Positions 8,308 to 16,530 of a DNA stretch of 41,112 nucleotides are shown here, piece after piece; within the stretch, counting starts at the first letter, position 1, and every line of letters begins with the position of its first letter. The notes beneath the pieces are model-generated. The model saw nothing but the letters and a program-made list of their open reading frames with translations. It did not search any database and was not told where the DNA came from. This stretch comes from Bacteroidales bacterium UBA1794 (lineage in GTDB: Bacteria; Bacteroidota; Bacteroidia; Bacteroidales; Bacteroidaceae): positions 1 to 41,112 of the forward strand of contig DCFW01000030.1 in assembly GCA_002315435.1 (NCBI GenBank). Direction: 5' to 3'. The translations under genes and the position numbers were made by a program.

Positions 8308-8337
8308 CAAAAATACTACTTTTGTACAAACATTCAA
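8308..8337 (-). promoter_or_regulatory. Bacteroides-type promoter for the nonulosonate operon
   Basis: Read on the minus strand, TTG (8337-8335) is followed after 19 bases by TATTTTTG (8315-8308), matching the -33 TTG / -7 TAnnTTTG pattern of Bacteroidetes housekeeping promoters. Transcription would start near 8300, giving a short leader before the ATG at 8285. No other good match lies between the divergent genes. Confidence 0.65.
8317..8324 (+). promoter_or_regulatory. -7 promoter element for the plus-strand glycosyltransferase genes
   Basis: TACTTTTG matches TAnnTTTG exactly, and transcription would begin near 8331, about ten bases before the ATG at 8341. No clear -33 TTG is present at the expected spacing, so the promoter may be weak or activator-dependent. 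A perfect ten-base palindrome, TTTGTACAAA (8321-8330), overlaps the box and could be an operator. The position of this box rules out the in-frame ATG at 8284 as the usual start. Confidence 0.5.
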
Positions 8338-8340
8338 CTA

Positions 8341-9606
8341 ATGAGAGTATTAATAATTAATACATCCGAGCGGATAGGCGGTGCAGCGGTTGCATCATAT
8401 CGTTTGATGGAAGCCTTGAAAAGCAATGGCATAAAGGCAAAAATGTTAGTACGAGACAAGCAAACGGAACAAATTACTGTGGCTTGTTTGCCGCGTACAT
8501 GGAAAAATAAATTCCATTTTGTTTGGGAACGTGGTGTGATTTGGATGCATAATCATTTCTCAAAGCAGAATCTCTTTGCTGTTTCATTGGCCGATTCCGG
8601 TACAGACATTACTTGCCTGTCCGAGTTTAAAGAAGCTGATGTGATCCATCTTGCATGGATCAATCAAGGGATGCTTTCGCTGCAAGATATCAAAAAAATA
8701 TTGTTATCAGGAAAACCTGTGGTGTGGACGATGCATGACATGTGGCCTTGTACGGGAATATGCCATCATGCACGTGAATGTACCAATTATCAAAAAGAAT
8801 GTCATAATTGTCCGTTTTTGTATAATGGAGGAGGGGCACATGACCTTTCATATAAGACCTTTACCAAGAAAAAGAAAATCTATCACAATGCGAACATTAC
8901 TTTTGTGGCTTGCAGCAAATGGTTGGCTTCATTGGCAAAACAAAGTGCATTGTTGGCTGACCATAAAGTGATGGACATTCCTAATCCTATAAACATACAT
9001 ACTTTTTGTCCTGACAATGAACGGGGTGCCCGTGATCGTTGTCATTTGCCTCAGGATAAGAAACTGATTCTTTTCGGTTCTGTGAAGATTACGGATAAAC
9101 GGAAAGGAATAGATTATTTAATAGAAGCTTGTCAGCAATTGGTTAAGAACTATCCGGGCATTGAGAATAATGTTGAGATTGTTGTTTTCGGTAATAACTC
9201 GGACCAATTGAAGGATTTGGTTCCATTTCCGGTACGGTCATTGGACTTTGTTAGCAGTGAACCTAAATTGGCTGAGGTATACAACGCCGTTGATGTCTAC
9301 GTTACTCCTTCGTTGGAAGAAAACCTGCCTAATATGATTATGGAATCATTGGCATGTGGCACTCCATGCGTAGGATTTAGAATTGGGGGAATCCCTGAGA
9401 TGATAGATCATTTGCAAAACGGTTATGTAGCAGAATATAAGTCCTCAGAAGATCTTGCAAAAGGAATTTATTGGTGCCTGAATGAAGCTGATCCTAAAAT
9501 CCTAAAAGAAAATTGCGTTCGTAAGGTTCTCTCTAATTATTCTGAGGGAACTGTTGCTCAACAATATATTCACATCTACAATCAAATAACAGGGAATTAT
9601 GCCTAA
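8341..9606 (+). CDS. Family 4 glycosyltransferase
   Basis: A 421-residue GT-B fold transferase. The N-terminus reads MRVLIINTSERIGGAA with the glycine loop of the acceptor domain. The donor half has LILFGSVKITDKRKGIDYLI and the E-x7-E type segment around ENLPNMIMESLACGTP (about 327-342). A cysteine/histidine-rich insert (HDMWPCTGICHHARE plus further cysteines, about residues 132-158) is conspicuous and also occurs in many Bacteroidetes GT4 enzymes. An upstream in-frame ATG at 8284 is rejected because the promoter box lies between the two starts and the glycine motif suits 8341. It overlaps the next gene by eight bases. It probably adds a sugar in surface glycan assembly; donor and acceptor are unknown. 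Confidence 0.85.
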   Translation: MRVLIINTSERIGGAAVASYRLMEALKSNGIKAKMLVRDKQTEQITVACLPRTWKNKFHFVWERGVIWMHNHFSKQNLFAVSLADSGTDITCLSEFKEADVIHLAWINQGMLSLQDIKKILLSGKPVVWTMHDMWPCTGICHHARECTNYQKECHNCPFLYNGGGAHDLSYKTFTKKKKIYHNANITFVACSKWLASLAKQSALLADHKVMDIPNPINIHTFCPDNERGARDRCHLPQDKKLILFGSVKITDKRKGIDYLIEACQQLVKNYPGIENNVEIVVFGNNSDQLKDLVPFPVRSLDFVSSEPKLAEVYNAVDVYVTPSLEENLPNMIMESLACGTPCVGFRIGGIPEMIDHLQNGYVAEYKSSEDLAKGIYWCLNEADPKILKENCVRKVLSNYSEGTVAQQYIHIYNQITGNYA

Positions 9607-10357
9607 TGATTTAAATCCTAAGTTTAGTATTATAACAGTTACTTATAATGCAGGTAATGCGCTGGAAAAGACTATACAAAGTGTTTTGGCACAGAGCTAT
9701 GACAATTATGAGTATATTCTTGTTGATGGTGGATCAAATGATAATACGATGGAAATCGTTGACAAATATCGTGAGCATTTTTCACAGATAATCAACGAAC
9801 CTGATCATGGAATCTATGATGCGATGAATAAAGGTTTTCGCCTTGCAACAGGTGATTATTTATGTTTCTTGAATGCCGGAGATAAATTACATGAAGAGGA
9901 TACGTTGCAATTGATTGTTTACACAATGCAAGGCAAGAGTCAATTACCTGACATCGTTTATGGTGAAACGATGATTGTCGATACAGATGGTCAACTTTTG
10001 GGAATGCGTCGTTTGTCCACTCCTGAAGTTCTCACATGGAAAAGTTTTCGTAGTGGAATGCGTGTTTGCCATCAAGCATTTTTGGCAAAGAGGGAATTGG
10101 CAGTACCTTACAATTTGACTTATCGTTTCTCTGCAGATTTTGATTGGTGTATCCGTGTTATGAAAAAGTCAGAATCATTTCATAATACGCATCTTGTGCT
10201 AATTGATTATTTGGATGAGGGCATGACTACGCGTAATAGGAAAGCATCATTGAAGGAGCGTTTCAGGATAATGGTCCGTCATTATGGATGGGGGAATACT
10301 ATATCCTATCATATATGGTTTGTGCTAAGATTAATCTTTAAGCGTAAGACGGTTTAA
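9599..10357 (+). CDS. Family 2 glycosyltransferase
   Basis: A 252-residue GT-A transferase. The nucleotide-binding start SIITVTYNAGNALEKTIQSV (residues 9-28) and YILVDGGSNDNTMEIV mark the GT2 domain. A LNAGDKLHEED segment stands where the DxD-type metal site is expected, and the C-terminal part contains a hydrophobic/basic stretch but no clear membrane helix. It is of the WcaE-like type common in polysaccharide loci. The ATG overlaps the stop region of the preceding GT4 gene by eight bases, so both are probably made from one message. The sugar transferred cannot be told from sequence. Confidence 0.85.
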   Translation: MPNDLNPKFSIITVTYNAGNALEKTIQSVLAQSYDNYEYILVDGGSNDNTMEIVDKYREHFSQIINEPDHGIYDAMNKGFRLATGDYLCFLNAGDKLHEEDTLQLIVYTMQGKSQLPDIVYGETMIVDTDGQLLGMRRLSTPEVLTWKSFRSGMRVCHQAFLAKRELAVPYNLTYRFSADFDWCIRVMKKSESFHNTHLVLIDYLDEGMTTRNRKASLKERFRIMVRHYGWGNTISYHIWFVLRLIFKRKTV

Positions 10358-10367
10358 TAAAGCAAAT

Positions 10368-11078
10368 ATGTTTGTTATGCAGAATAGGAATAAGGATTTG
10401 TTGAAAATGTGGGCAAAAGAATATCATCAAGTTGCATTTATAGCAAATGATCCGATCCAATTTCCACATCGTTTTACGGAGAAACAAGACATTGAGATAA
10501 GTGCTTTTGTTACGTCATATTTCAGTTTTGGCAATAGAAAACAAATCATAAAGAAAGTTGATCATTTGCATGACATGATGGGCGATTCTCCGGAAGAATA
10601 CGTAAGGAAAGGCTCATTCTTTAATGACATACCCAATAACGATTCCAGTTTTTATAGAACAATATCGAATAAAGCAATTCTAGAATTGTTTGCCACTCTT
10701 CGTGATATATATGATCAAGTGCAAAGTATGGAAGAGGTGTTAAAAAGGTCCAATGGTATTCCAATGGAGCGTCTTTGTCGTTTATTTTCTGTTTCTTCAA
10801 AATCTCCACAGAAGAAAATGAATATGTTTCTTCGATGGATGATACGTGGAAATTCTCCGGTAGATTTTGGATTGTGGAACCATTTTGATGCTAGAGATTT
10901 GATCATACCCCTTGATACTCATGTGGTTCAGATGTCCTATCAATTGGGACTAACCGATACTACTTCCTATACACTTAAGAATGCATTGAGAATCACTGAG
11001 GCTTTGACCAAAGTATTTCCTGACGATCCTTGCTTGGGAGATTTTGCCCTTTTCGGTTACGGAGTGAATCACGCATAA
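10368..11078 (+). CDS. TIGR02757 family protein (DUF2400)
   Basis: A 236-residue soluble protein recognised by its overall pattern: an N-terminal DPIQFPHRFTEKQDIEISAF segment, RWMIRGNSPVDFGLW in the middle, and LIIPLDTHVVQMSYQLGL followed by GDFALFGYGVNHA at the end. The family is widespread in Bacteroidetes and has no established function that I can state. The RWMIR/LIIPLDTH region recalls helix-hairpin-helix DNA-glycosylase-like folds, but this is an impression only. It starts ten bases after the GT2 stop and is probably carried on the same transcript. It is unlikely to belong to glycan synthesis. A second ATG three codons in (10377) is an equally good start. Confidence 0.8.
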   Translation: MFVMQNRNKDLLKMWAKEYHQVAFIANDPIQFPHRFTEKQDIEISAFVTSYFSFGNRKQIIKKVDHLHDMMGDSPEEYVRKGSFFNDIPNNDSSFYRTISNKAILELFATLRDIYDQVQSMEEVLKRSNGIPMERLCRLFSVSSKSPQKKMNMFLRWMIRGNSPVDFGLWNHFDARDLIIPLDTHVVQMSYQLGLTDTTSYTLKNALRITEALTKVFPDDPCLGDFALFGYGVNHA

Positions 11079-11086
11079 ATGTTTAT

Positions 11087-11109
11087 TATTCTAATTGGAA
11101 ATTAGAATA
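11087..11109 (+). terminator. Hairpin after the glycosyltransferase operon
   Basis: A perfect ten-base stem (TATTCTAATT paired with AATTAGAATA) encloses a three-base loop, nine bases after the TIGR02757 stop. The stem is A/T-rich and no T-tract follows, so it may be a weak terminator or an RNA end-protecting hairpin. Confidence 0.4.
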
Positions 11110-11184
11110 GGATTGAAATATAGACAAATGTAAAAAATCCACTAAATCGAATAAATATTCTACTCATTCATTCAATAAAACTCT

Positions 11185-11192
11185 TATTTTTG
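11185..11192 (+). promoter_or_regulatory. -7 promoter element for the GH28 gene
   Basis: TATTTTTG fits TAnnTTTG and lies 30 bases upstream of the ATG at 11223. No convincing -33 TTG is found at 19-21 bases, so a dedicated activator is possible. Confidence 0.45.
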
Positions 11193-11222
11193 TTGCTATG
11201 AACTAATTTAATAATTAAAATA

Positions 11223-12485
11223 ATGAGTAGATTTATAAAATTAGGAGGATTTTTCCTTATATACTATTTAGCAATTGGTGGTCAAGCTACAGCACAAGTG
11301 ACACACCCTATGATTCCTACCACACGTTATGACGTCACTCAATATGGAGCTTCGGCATCATCGAGTGACAATACAATTGCCTTTCAAAAAGCAATAGATG
11401 CATGTACGGCGTCTGGTGGAGGTATAGTCAATGTACCGGCAGGAACTTTTCTTTGTGGTCCTATTATAATGAAGGACAGAGTGAATCTTTGTATTTCTAA
11501 AGGAGCTGTGCTGAAGATGTTGCCTTATGGAAAAGGAAATGGTGCAGATCCCGGCTCTTATCCAAATATCGGAGTGTCTGATCACTATACACATTTCATT
11601 TATGGTCGTGGTGTACATGATATAATGATCAGTGGAAATGGAACTATTGATGGTCAAGGCGCTGGTTGGTGGAAAGTGGTAAGAGCGAAAGAAATTGCAA
11701 TTAAGCGTGGTTGTATCATCCGTCTGGATGAATGCAAGAATATTGAAATAAAAGACATTACCTTGCAAAATTCTCCGAACGTTCACATTACCATCGGCCG
11801 TAAAAGCTCCAATGCCATTATTTCACATGTTACGATTGAGGCTCCGAATGATTCACCTAATACAGATGGAATTGATACGTGGGCACCTAATGTGAATATA
11901 TCGGATTGTAATATATCTTGTGGTGATGACAATGTAGCTATGGATGCCGCCTCTGCAAATGTTATAATCAAACGCTGTAAGTTCGGATATGGTCATGGTT
12001 GCTCCATTGGTAGCTTCACTACGGGGGTAAACCACATTCTGGTTGATAGCTGTACATTTACCAATACAACTGCCGGAATACGTTTAAAATCAAATAGAGA
12101 AAGAGGAGGCGATGAACATGATATCGTGTACTCAAATATTGAAATGGATGGTGTGAAGAATCCGATATACATATCAAGTTATTATCCTAAGACTCCTAAG
12201 CAACCTACGGATGATGCGGCAAGCAGTGTCACCGACAAGACCCCATCATGGAAACATATCCTGATTAAAAATGTAACAGTAAGAAATTCAGAAAATGCGT
12301 TATTGATTTGGGGATTACCGGAGCAACATGTTAGTGATGTTATATTAGACAACGTAAAAGTGTCAGCTCGTAAAGGCATTGTCATTAACTATGCAGACGG
12401 CATTGTTTTTAAAAATCATTCCGCTTTTACTGTGACTCAAGGGGATTATATCCAGCAATACGAATCAAAAGTCTCAGGACTATAA
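11223..12485 (+). CDS. Secreted glycoside hydrolase family 28 (polygalacturonase-like)
   Basis: GH28 enzymes cleave pectic galacturonans or rhamnogalacturonans by inversion on a right-handed parallel beta-helix. The 420-residue protein has a signal peptide (residues 1-25, ending ATAQ) and all GH28 signatures: N213-T-D215-G, G234-D235-D236-N, the G257-H258-G259 motif and R287-L-K289. The three catalytic aspartates (215, 235, 236), the histidine and the RxK pair are therefore intact. It appears to be a single-gene unit with its own -7 box and a strong hairpin downstream. No SusC/SusD pair is adjacent, so it may serve a pectin locus elsewhere. Endo versus exo action cannot be decided. Confidence 0.9.
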   Translation: MSRFIKLGGFFLIYYLAIGGQATAQVTHPMIPTTRYDVTQYGASASSSDNTIAFQKAIDACTASGGGIVNVPAGTFLCGPIIMKDRVNLCISKGAVLKMLPYGKGNGADPGSYPNIGVSDHYTHFIYGRGVHDIMISGNGTIDGQGAGWWKVVRAKEIAIKRGCIIRLDECKNIEIKDITLQNSPNVHITIGRKSSNAIISHVTIEAPNDSPNTDGIDTWAPNVNISDCNISCGDDNVAMDAASANVIIKRCKFGYGHGCSIGSFTTGVNHILVDSCTFTNTTAGIRLKSNRERGGDEHDIVYSNIEMDGVKNPIYISSYYPKTPKQPTDDAASSVTDKTPSWKHILIKNVTVRNSENALLIWGLPEQHVSDVILDNVKVSARKGIVINYADGIVFKNHSAFTVTQGDYIQQYESKVSGL

Positions 12486-12510
12486 ATAGGTAAAAAGGTT
12501 CCTTTTTACA

Positions 12511-12546
12511 AGAAGAGGCATGTCGCGTAAGTGACGTGCCTCTTCT
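12511..12546 (+). terminator. Strong hairpin downstream of the GH28 gene
   Basis: AGAAGAGGCA (12511-12520) pairs perfectly with TGCCTCTTCT (12537-12546), and four further pairs (one a G-U wobble) extend it to 14 base pairs around an eight-base loop. No long T-run follows. Its place 25 bases after the stop supports a terminator role. Confidence 0.65.
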
Positions 12547-12665
12547 GATGTCACAATGAAAGTAATTTGTATTGATATTTGTCAAATAAATAGATAAAAA
12601 TCAAATATATAGATCATTTTATAATTATTTTTCTGTTTATGCTTTCTTTTTGATGAAATAGTTTT

Positions 12666-12673
12666 TATTTTTG
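12666..12673 (+). promoter_or_regulatory. -7 promoter element of the ethanolamine operon
   Basis: TATTTTTG matches TAnnTTTG 45 bases before the permease ATG, with a predicted transcript start near 12680 and a leader of about 40 bases. I see no cobalamin riboswitch: the leader is too short and A-rich. No clear -33 element is present. Confidence 0.5.
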
Positions 12674-12718
12674 CAGCAGGTGAAGAGATATATTACTCAA
12701 ATTTAAAAACATATAGCT

Positions 12719-14113
12719 ATGTCAGACGAAAAAAGTACAAGTACAACAACGACATTAAAGCGTTCTCTTGGTAGTTTCCAATTATGGGGAATAGCAGTCG
12801 GATTGGTTATTTCAGGGGAGTATTTTGGTTGGAGCTACGGTTGGGCTTCAGCAGGGACATTAGGTTTTTTAGTTACAACAGGCTTCGTTGCATTGATGTA
12901 TCTTACCTTTATTTTTAGTTTTACCGAGTTATCAACATCTATTCCCAGAGCGGGAGGTCCGTTTGAGTACGCTTATCGTGCCTTCGGTTCAATGGGAGGA
13001 TTTCTCGGTGGATTCTCAACATTAGTAGAGTTTGTTTTTGCTCCGCCGGCAATTGCCATGTCTATCGGTGCCTATTTGAATGTTCAGATTCCGGAGCTTG
13101 ATCCTCATTGGGTAGCAGTGGCATGTTATGTGATATTTATGGCATTAAATGTTGCAGGAGTATCAACAGCAGCTACATTCGAATTAATTGTGACCTTGTT
13201 AGCTATTTTTGAATTATGTGTGTTCATGGGAGTGGTTGCTCCGGGATTTGAATGGTCAAACTTTGTACATAACGGTTGGGCTGGAAGTGAAACTTTCTCA
13301 ATGGGATCCTTTTCTGGTATATTCGCCGCCATACCATTTGCAATTTGGTTTTTCTTAGCCATTGAAGGTGCTTCCATGTCAGCTGAGGAAGCCATTAATC
13401 CTAAAAAAACAATTCCTAAAGCATTTACATTCGGTATCATCACACTAGTGATATTGGCATTAGGAGTTATGATTTTTGCCGGTGGCGTAGGTGATTGGTC
13501 AAAACTGGCAAATATCAATGATCCGTTGCCTCAAGCAATGAAGATTATTGTAGGAGCTAAGAGTGGTTGGCTGCACATGTTGGTAGGCTTAGGACTTTTC
13601 GGTTTGGTTGCTTCTTTTCACGGAATCATTATGGGATACTCCAGACAAATCTTTGCTGTTTCTCGTGCAGGATATTTACCAAAGAAATTATCAGATGTGA
13701 ATAAGAAATTCAGTACTCCACATTGGGCTATTCTGGCTGGTGGTGTAATCGGTATATTGGCAATCTTCTCAGACAAGTTGGTTGTTTTCGGGAATCAACC
13801 TTTGACGGCAAATATCGTTACACTTTCAGTATTCGGCTCGATTACAATGTACATTGTATCCATGCTTTCTTTGTTTAGACTTCGTCGCACACAACCTGAT
13901 ATGGAACGTCCATTTAAAGCACCGTTCTATCCGGTATTTCCAATTATTTCATTAGTATGCTCGTTAGTTTGTTTTGCGGCTATGATTTACTATAATTTCA
14001 GTCTTTTTGTTGCATTCATTGTTATGATGTTGCTTTCATTCGGGTATTATTTCTTCTTCAGAAGAGTAAATATCAAAAAGATTAAATACGGCACATTGCC
14101 TATAGAAAAGTAA
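12719..14113 (+). CDS. Ethanolamine permease-like amino acid/amine transporter (APC superfamily)
   Basis: A 464-residue integral membrane protein with about twelve hydrophobic helices. The opening LGSFQLWGIAVGLVISGEYF (residues 17-36) and the later PRAGGPFEYAYRAFGSMGG and SMSAEEAINPKKTIPKAF segments are typical of the EutP/Eat ethanolamine permease branch of the APC family, which imports ethanolamine by proton symport. Assignment to ethanolamine is strengthened by the eutB and eutC genes that follow, 21 bases downstream and probably on the same message. It ends with a basic cytoplasmic tail (RRVNIKKIKYG). Transport of a related amine or amino acid cannot be excluded by sequence alone. Confidence 0.85.
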   Translation: MSDEKSTSTTTTLKRSLGSFQLWGIAVGLVISGEYFGWSYGWASAGTLGFLVTTGFVALMYLTFIFSFTELSTSIPRAGGPFEYAYRAFGSMGGFLGGFSTLVEFVFAPPAIAMSIGAYLNVQIPELDPHWVAVACYVIFMALNVAGVSTAATFELIVTLLAIFELCVFMGVVAPGFEWSNFVHNGWAGSETFSMGSFSGIFAAIPFAIWFFLAIEGASMSAEEAINPKKTIPKAFTFGIITLVILALGVMIFAGGVGDWSKLANINDPLPQAMKIIVGAKSGWLHMLVGLGLFGLVASFHGIIMGYSRQIFAVSRAGYLPKKLSDVNKKFSTPHWAILAGGVIGILAIFSDKLVVFGNQPLTANIVTLSVFGSITMYIVSMLSLFRLRRTQPDMERPFKAPFYPVFPIISLVCSLVCFAAMIYYNFSLFVAFIVMMLLSFGYYFFFRRVNIKKIKYGTLPIEK

Positions 14114-14134
14114 TATATTGAAAGGAAAAAGAAT

Positions 14135-15508
14135 ATGTACAAAATCAATTTAGGTACTATTACTTATCAGTTTGAAAACCTGAAAGATTTGATGGCTAAG
14201 GCATCTCCTGCTCGTTCAGGAGATGATTTAGCTCGTATCTCAGCTAGTTGTATGGAAGAGCGTGTGGCTGCCCAAATGTTACTGGCTGATCAACCATTGA
14301 CAGTTTTCCTTGAAGAGCCTCTGATTCCTTATGAAGAGGATGAAGTTACAAGATTAATTATTGACACTCATGATAAGAAAGCATTTTCTTTAATCAGCAG
14401 CCTCACTGTAGGTGACTTCCGTAACTGGCTACTCAACGAAAATACTACATCCATGAAGTTGGCTTCTGTAGCAGCGGGCATAACGCCTGAAATGGCAGCT
14501 GCAGTAAGTAAGATTATGCGCAATCAGGATTTGATCCTAGCAGCCAAAAAGTGTCAAGTAGTTACAAAATTTAGAGATACGATAGGATTACCGGGGCATT
14601 TGAGCGCTCGATTGCAACCAAATCATCCTACTGATGATTTAAAAGGAATTGCAGCATCTATTATTGATGGCTTGATGTATGGATCGGGAGATGCTGTTAT
14701 CGGTATAAATCCTGCTAGCGACAGCATTTCGGCCATTACTGAATTAAACTATATGCTGGATGAAATCATACAGCGATACAATATACCTACTCAATCCTGC
14801 GTGCTGACACACGTCACAAATACTATTGAAATGATCAATCAAGGTGTACCTATTGACTTGGTCTTTCAATCTATCGCCGGGACCGAAGGTGCAAATTCCG
14901 GATTTGGAGTGAATCTGAAAGTGTTGGATGAGGCTTATGATGCTGCATTAGGTATGCATCGGGGTACAATCGGTGATAACGTTATGTATTTTGAAACAGG
15001 TCAAGGAAGTGCATTGTCTGCTGAGGCTCATCATGGTGTTGATGAACAGACTTGTGAAGCCCGTTCCTATGCAGTGGCACGCCGGTATCATCCTTTGCTT
15101 GTGAACACAGTGGTCGGTTTTATCGGTCCCGAATATTTATATGACGGCAAGCAGATTATCCGTGCCGGACTTGAAGATCACTTTTGTGGCAAACTGATGG
15201 GGGTTCCTATGGGATGTGATGTTTGCTATACAAATCACGCTGAGGCAGATCAGGATGATATGGATACATTGCTCACTCTGTTAACCGCGGCGGGTGTCAA
15301 TTATATAATGGGCGTTCCCGGTGCAGATGATATTATGCTCAATTATCAGAGTACTTCTTTCCATGATGCCTTGTATGCACGCCAAGTCTTCGGATTGAAA
15401 CATGCACCTGAATTTTCAGAGTGGCTTGAGAACATTCACATCATTAATCACAATGGATGGCTTTGTCACACAGAGTCGAGTCCAATTTTGGGTATAGAAA
15501 AGTTATAA
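14135..15508 (+). CDS. eutB: Ethanolamine ammonia-lyase large subunit
   Basis: Large, catalytic subunit of the adenosylcobalamin-dependent lyase that turns ethanolamine into acetaldehyde and ammonia in the cytoplasm. The 457-residue protein is collinear with the EutB family along its length, with recognisable segments such as KASPARSGDDLA (22-33), LQPNHPTDDLKGIAASI, SGDAVIGINPASDS, FQSIAGTEGANSGFGVN and YFETGQGSALSAEAHHGVD. A purine-rich AAAGGAAAAAG stretch stands just before the ATG. It sits between the permease and eutC. No frameshift or missing block is visible, so it should be functional if the cell can make or import cobalamin. Confidence 0.96.
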   Translation: MYKINLGTITYQFENLKDLMAKASPARSGDDLARISASCMEERVAAQMLLADQPLTVFLEEPLIPYEEDEVTRLIIDTHDKKAFSLISSLTVGDFRNWLLNENTTSMKLASVAAGITPEMAAAVSKIMRNQDLILAAKKCQVVTKFRDTIGLPGHLSARLQPNHPTDDLKGIAASIIDGLMYGSGDAVIGINPASDSISAITELNYMLDEIIQRYNIPTQSCVLTHVTNTIEMINQGVPIDLVFQSIAGTEGANSGFGVNLKVLDEAYDAALGMHRGTIGDNVMYFETGQGSALSAEAHHGVDEQTCEARSYAVARRYHPLLVNTVVGFIGPEYLYDGKQIIRAGLEDHFCGKLMGVPMGCDVCYTNHAEADQDDMDTLLTLLTAAGVNYIMGVPGADDIMLNYQSTSFHDALYARQVFGLKHAPEFSEWLENIHIINHNGWLCHTESSPILGIEKL

Positions 15509-15518
15509 AACAAAGAAG

Positions 15519-16340
15519 ATGAAAACAACCGGACTTACCATACCTCCCAGAGATATTCTTGAAAACGACTGTTGGAAAGAATTGAAAGAATTTACTGATG
15601 CCCGTATAGCTTTGGGACATACGGGTGCCAGTCTGCCAACAAAAGAAATGCAAAAGTTCAGTTTGGCTCATGCACGTGCAAGAGATTCTGTTCATATGCC
15701 TTTCGATTATAATAATGTGAGAGAGCAAGTTGAAAAATTAGGTTTTAGTTCAGTTTATGTGAGCAGTAAAGCCCCAAACCGTTCAACCTATCTTACGCGT
15801 CCCGATTTAGGAAGATTACTTTCAGAGGAAAGTAAAAAGAATCTTATAGATCTCAATCAAGAAGATAACGATATTACTTTGGTGATTGCTGATGGGTTAT
15901 CTTCTAAAGCCGTACATAAGCAAGCAGTCCCATTGATGAGCAGTTTATTGCCCTATTTGCAAAAGCTGCATTTTAAGATAGCCCCTATTATTTTAGCAGA
16001 GCAGTCACGCGTAGCTTTAGGTGATGAGATCGGCAATCTGTTACACTCGAGATTTGTAGCTATGCTTATCGGTGAACGACCGGGGCTTACCTCTCCCGAT
16101 AGTCTAAGTGTCTATCTCACTTATTGTCCTCATGCCGGACGTTTGGAGTCAGAGAGAAATTGCATCTCAAATATACGTCCTGAAGGATTGTCGTTCGAAA
16201 AAGCTGCTTTCAAATTTGCCTGGTTGCTTGAACATGCTCTGGTAAAAGAATGTACAGGCATAGAATTAAAAGACAAGAGTGACGATCCGAGTACATATAA
16301 CCTTATTCGACCGAAAAAGAAGGATATAAGACTTGCTTGA
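15519..16340 (+). CDS. eutC: Ethanolamine ammonia-lyase small subunit
   Basis: Small subunit of the ethanolamine ammonia-lyase, needed with EutB to bind cobalamin. The 273-residue protein shows the family's signatures: ARIALGHTGASLPTKEMQKF (29-48) with LAHARARDSVH after it, VIADGLSSKAV in the middle, GERPGLTSPDSLSVYLTY, and ERNCISNIRPEGL near the end. It starts ten bases after eutB and is the last gene before a clear hairpin. The usual reactivating factor EutA, the adenosyltransferase EutT and the aldehyde dehydrogenase EutE are not in the window. Confidence 0.95.
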   Translation: MKTTGLTIPPRDILENDCWKELKEFTDARIALGHTGASLPTKEMQKFSLAHARARDSVHMPFDYNNVREQVEKLGFSSVYVSSKAPNRSTYLTRPDLGRLLSEESKKNLIDLNQEDNDITLVIADGLSSKAVHKQAVPLMSSLLPYLQKLHFKIAPIILAEQSRVALGDEIGNLLHSRFVAMLIGERPGLTSPDSLSVYLTYCPHAGRLESERNCISNIRPEGLSFEKAAFKFAWLLEHALVKECTGIELKDKSDDPSTYNLIRPKKKDIRLA

Positions 16341-16389
16341 ATTTTTCAATTGCGCTACATGAATCTCAATAAAATTTTTTCTTTATGGG

Positions 16390-16410
16390 TGCCTCGACTT
16401 TGTCGAGGCA
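16390..16410 (+). terminator. Intrinsic-type terminator after eutC
   Basis: TGCCTCGAC and GTCGAGGCA form a perfect nine-base stem with a three-base TTT loop, 50 bases after the eutC stop, followed by TTCGTTT. The strong G/C stem supports termination of the ethanolamine operon. Confidence 0.75.
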
Positions 16411-16469
16411 TTCGTTTCGATTTGTAATGTATTATCTTTAAAATTAAATAAAAAAGGACTTTAAACCTG

Positions 16470-16503
16470 CATTTTGTATAAACCAGATGCCGTTTTGTAT
16501 AAA
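16470..16503 (+). promoter_or_regulatory. Direct-repeat operator, probable LytTR response-regulator site
   Basis: TTTTGTATAAA occurs at 16472-16482 and again at 16493-16503, exactly 21 bases apart; with the base pair before each copy the match is 12 of 13. LytTR-type regulators bind two direct repeats about two helical turns apart. The second copy ends 27 bases before the -7 box, which suits an activator. A LytTR regulator is encoded by the last gene of the operon downstream. Confidence 0.6.
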
Positions 16504-16530
16504 AAAAGCTTAGTAATACATTCTTTGATA

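Noticed and set aside
8284..8340. In-frame ATG at 8284 as start of the GT4 gene
   Set aside because: The -7 box at 8317-8324 lies inside this extension and the glycine-rich N-terminal motif fits the ATG at 8341, so the longer start is unlikely.
12674..12718. Cobalamin riboswitch in the eut leader
   Set aside because: The leader is about 40 bases, far too short, and no B12-box-like sequence is visible.
13126..13518. A 130-codon minus-strand frame inside the permease gene
   Set aside because: It is an antisense shadow of a clearly conserved permease and has no own start context.
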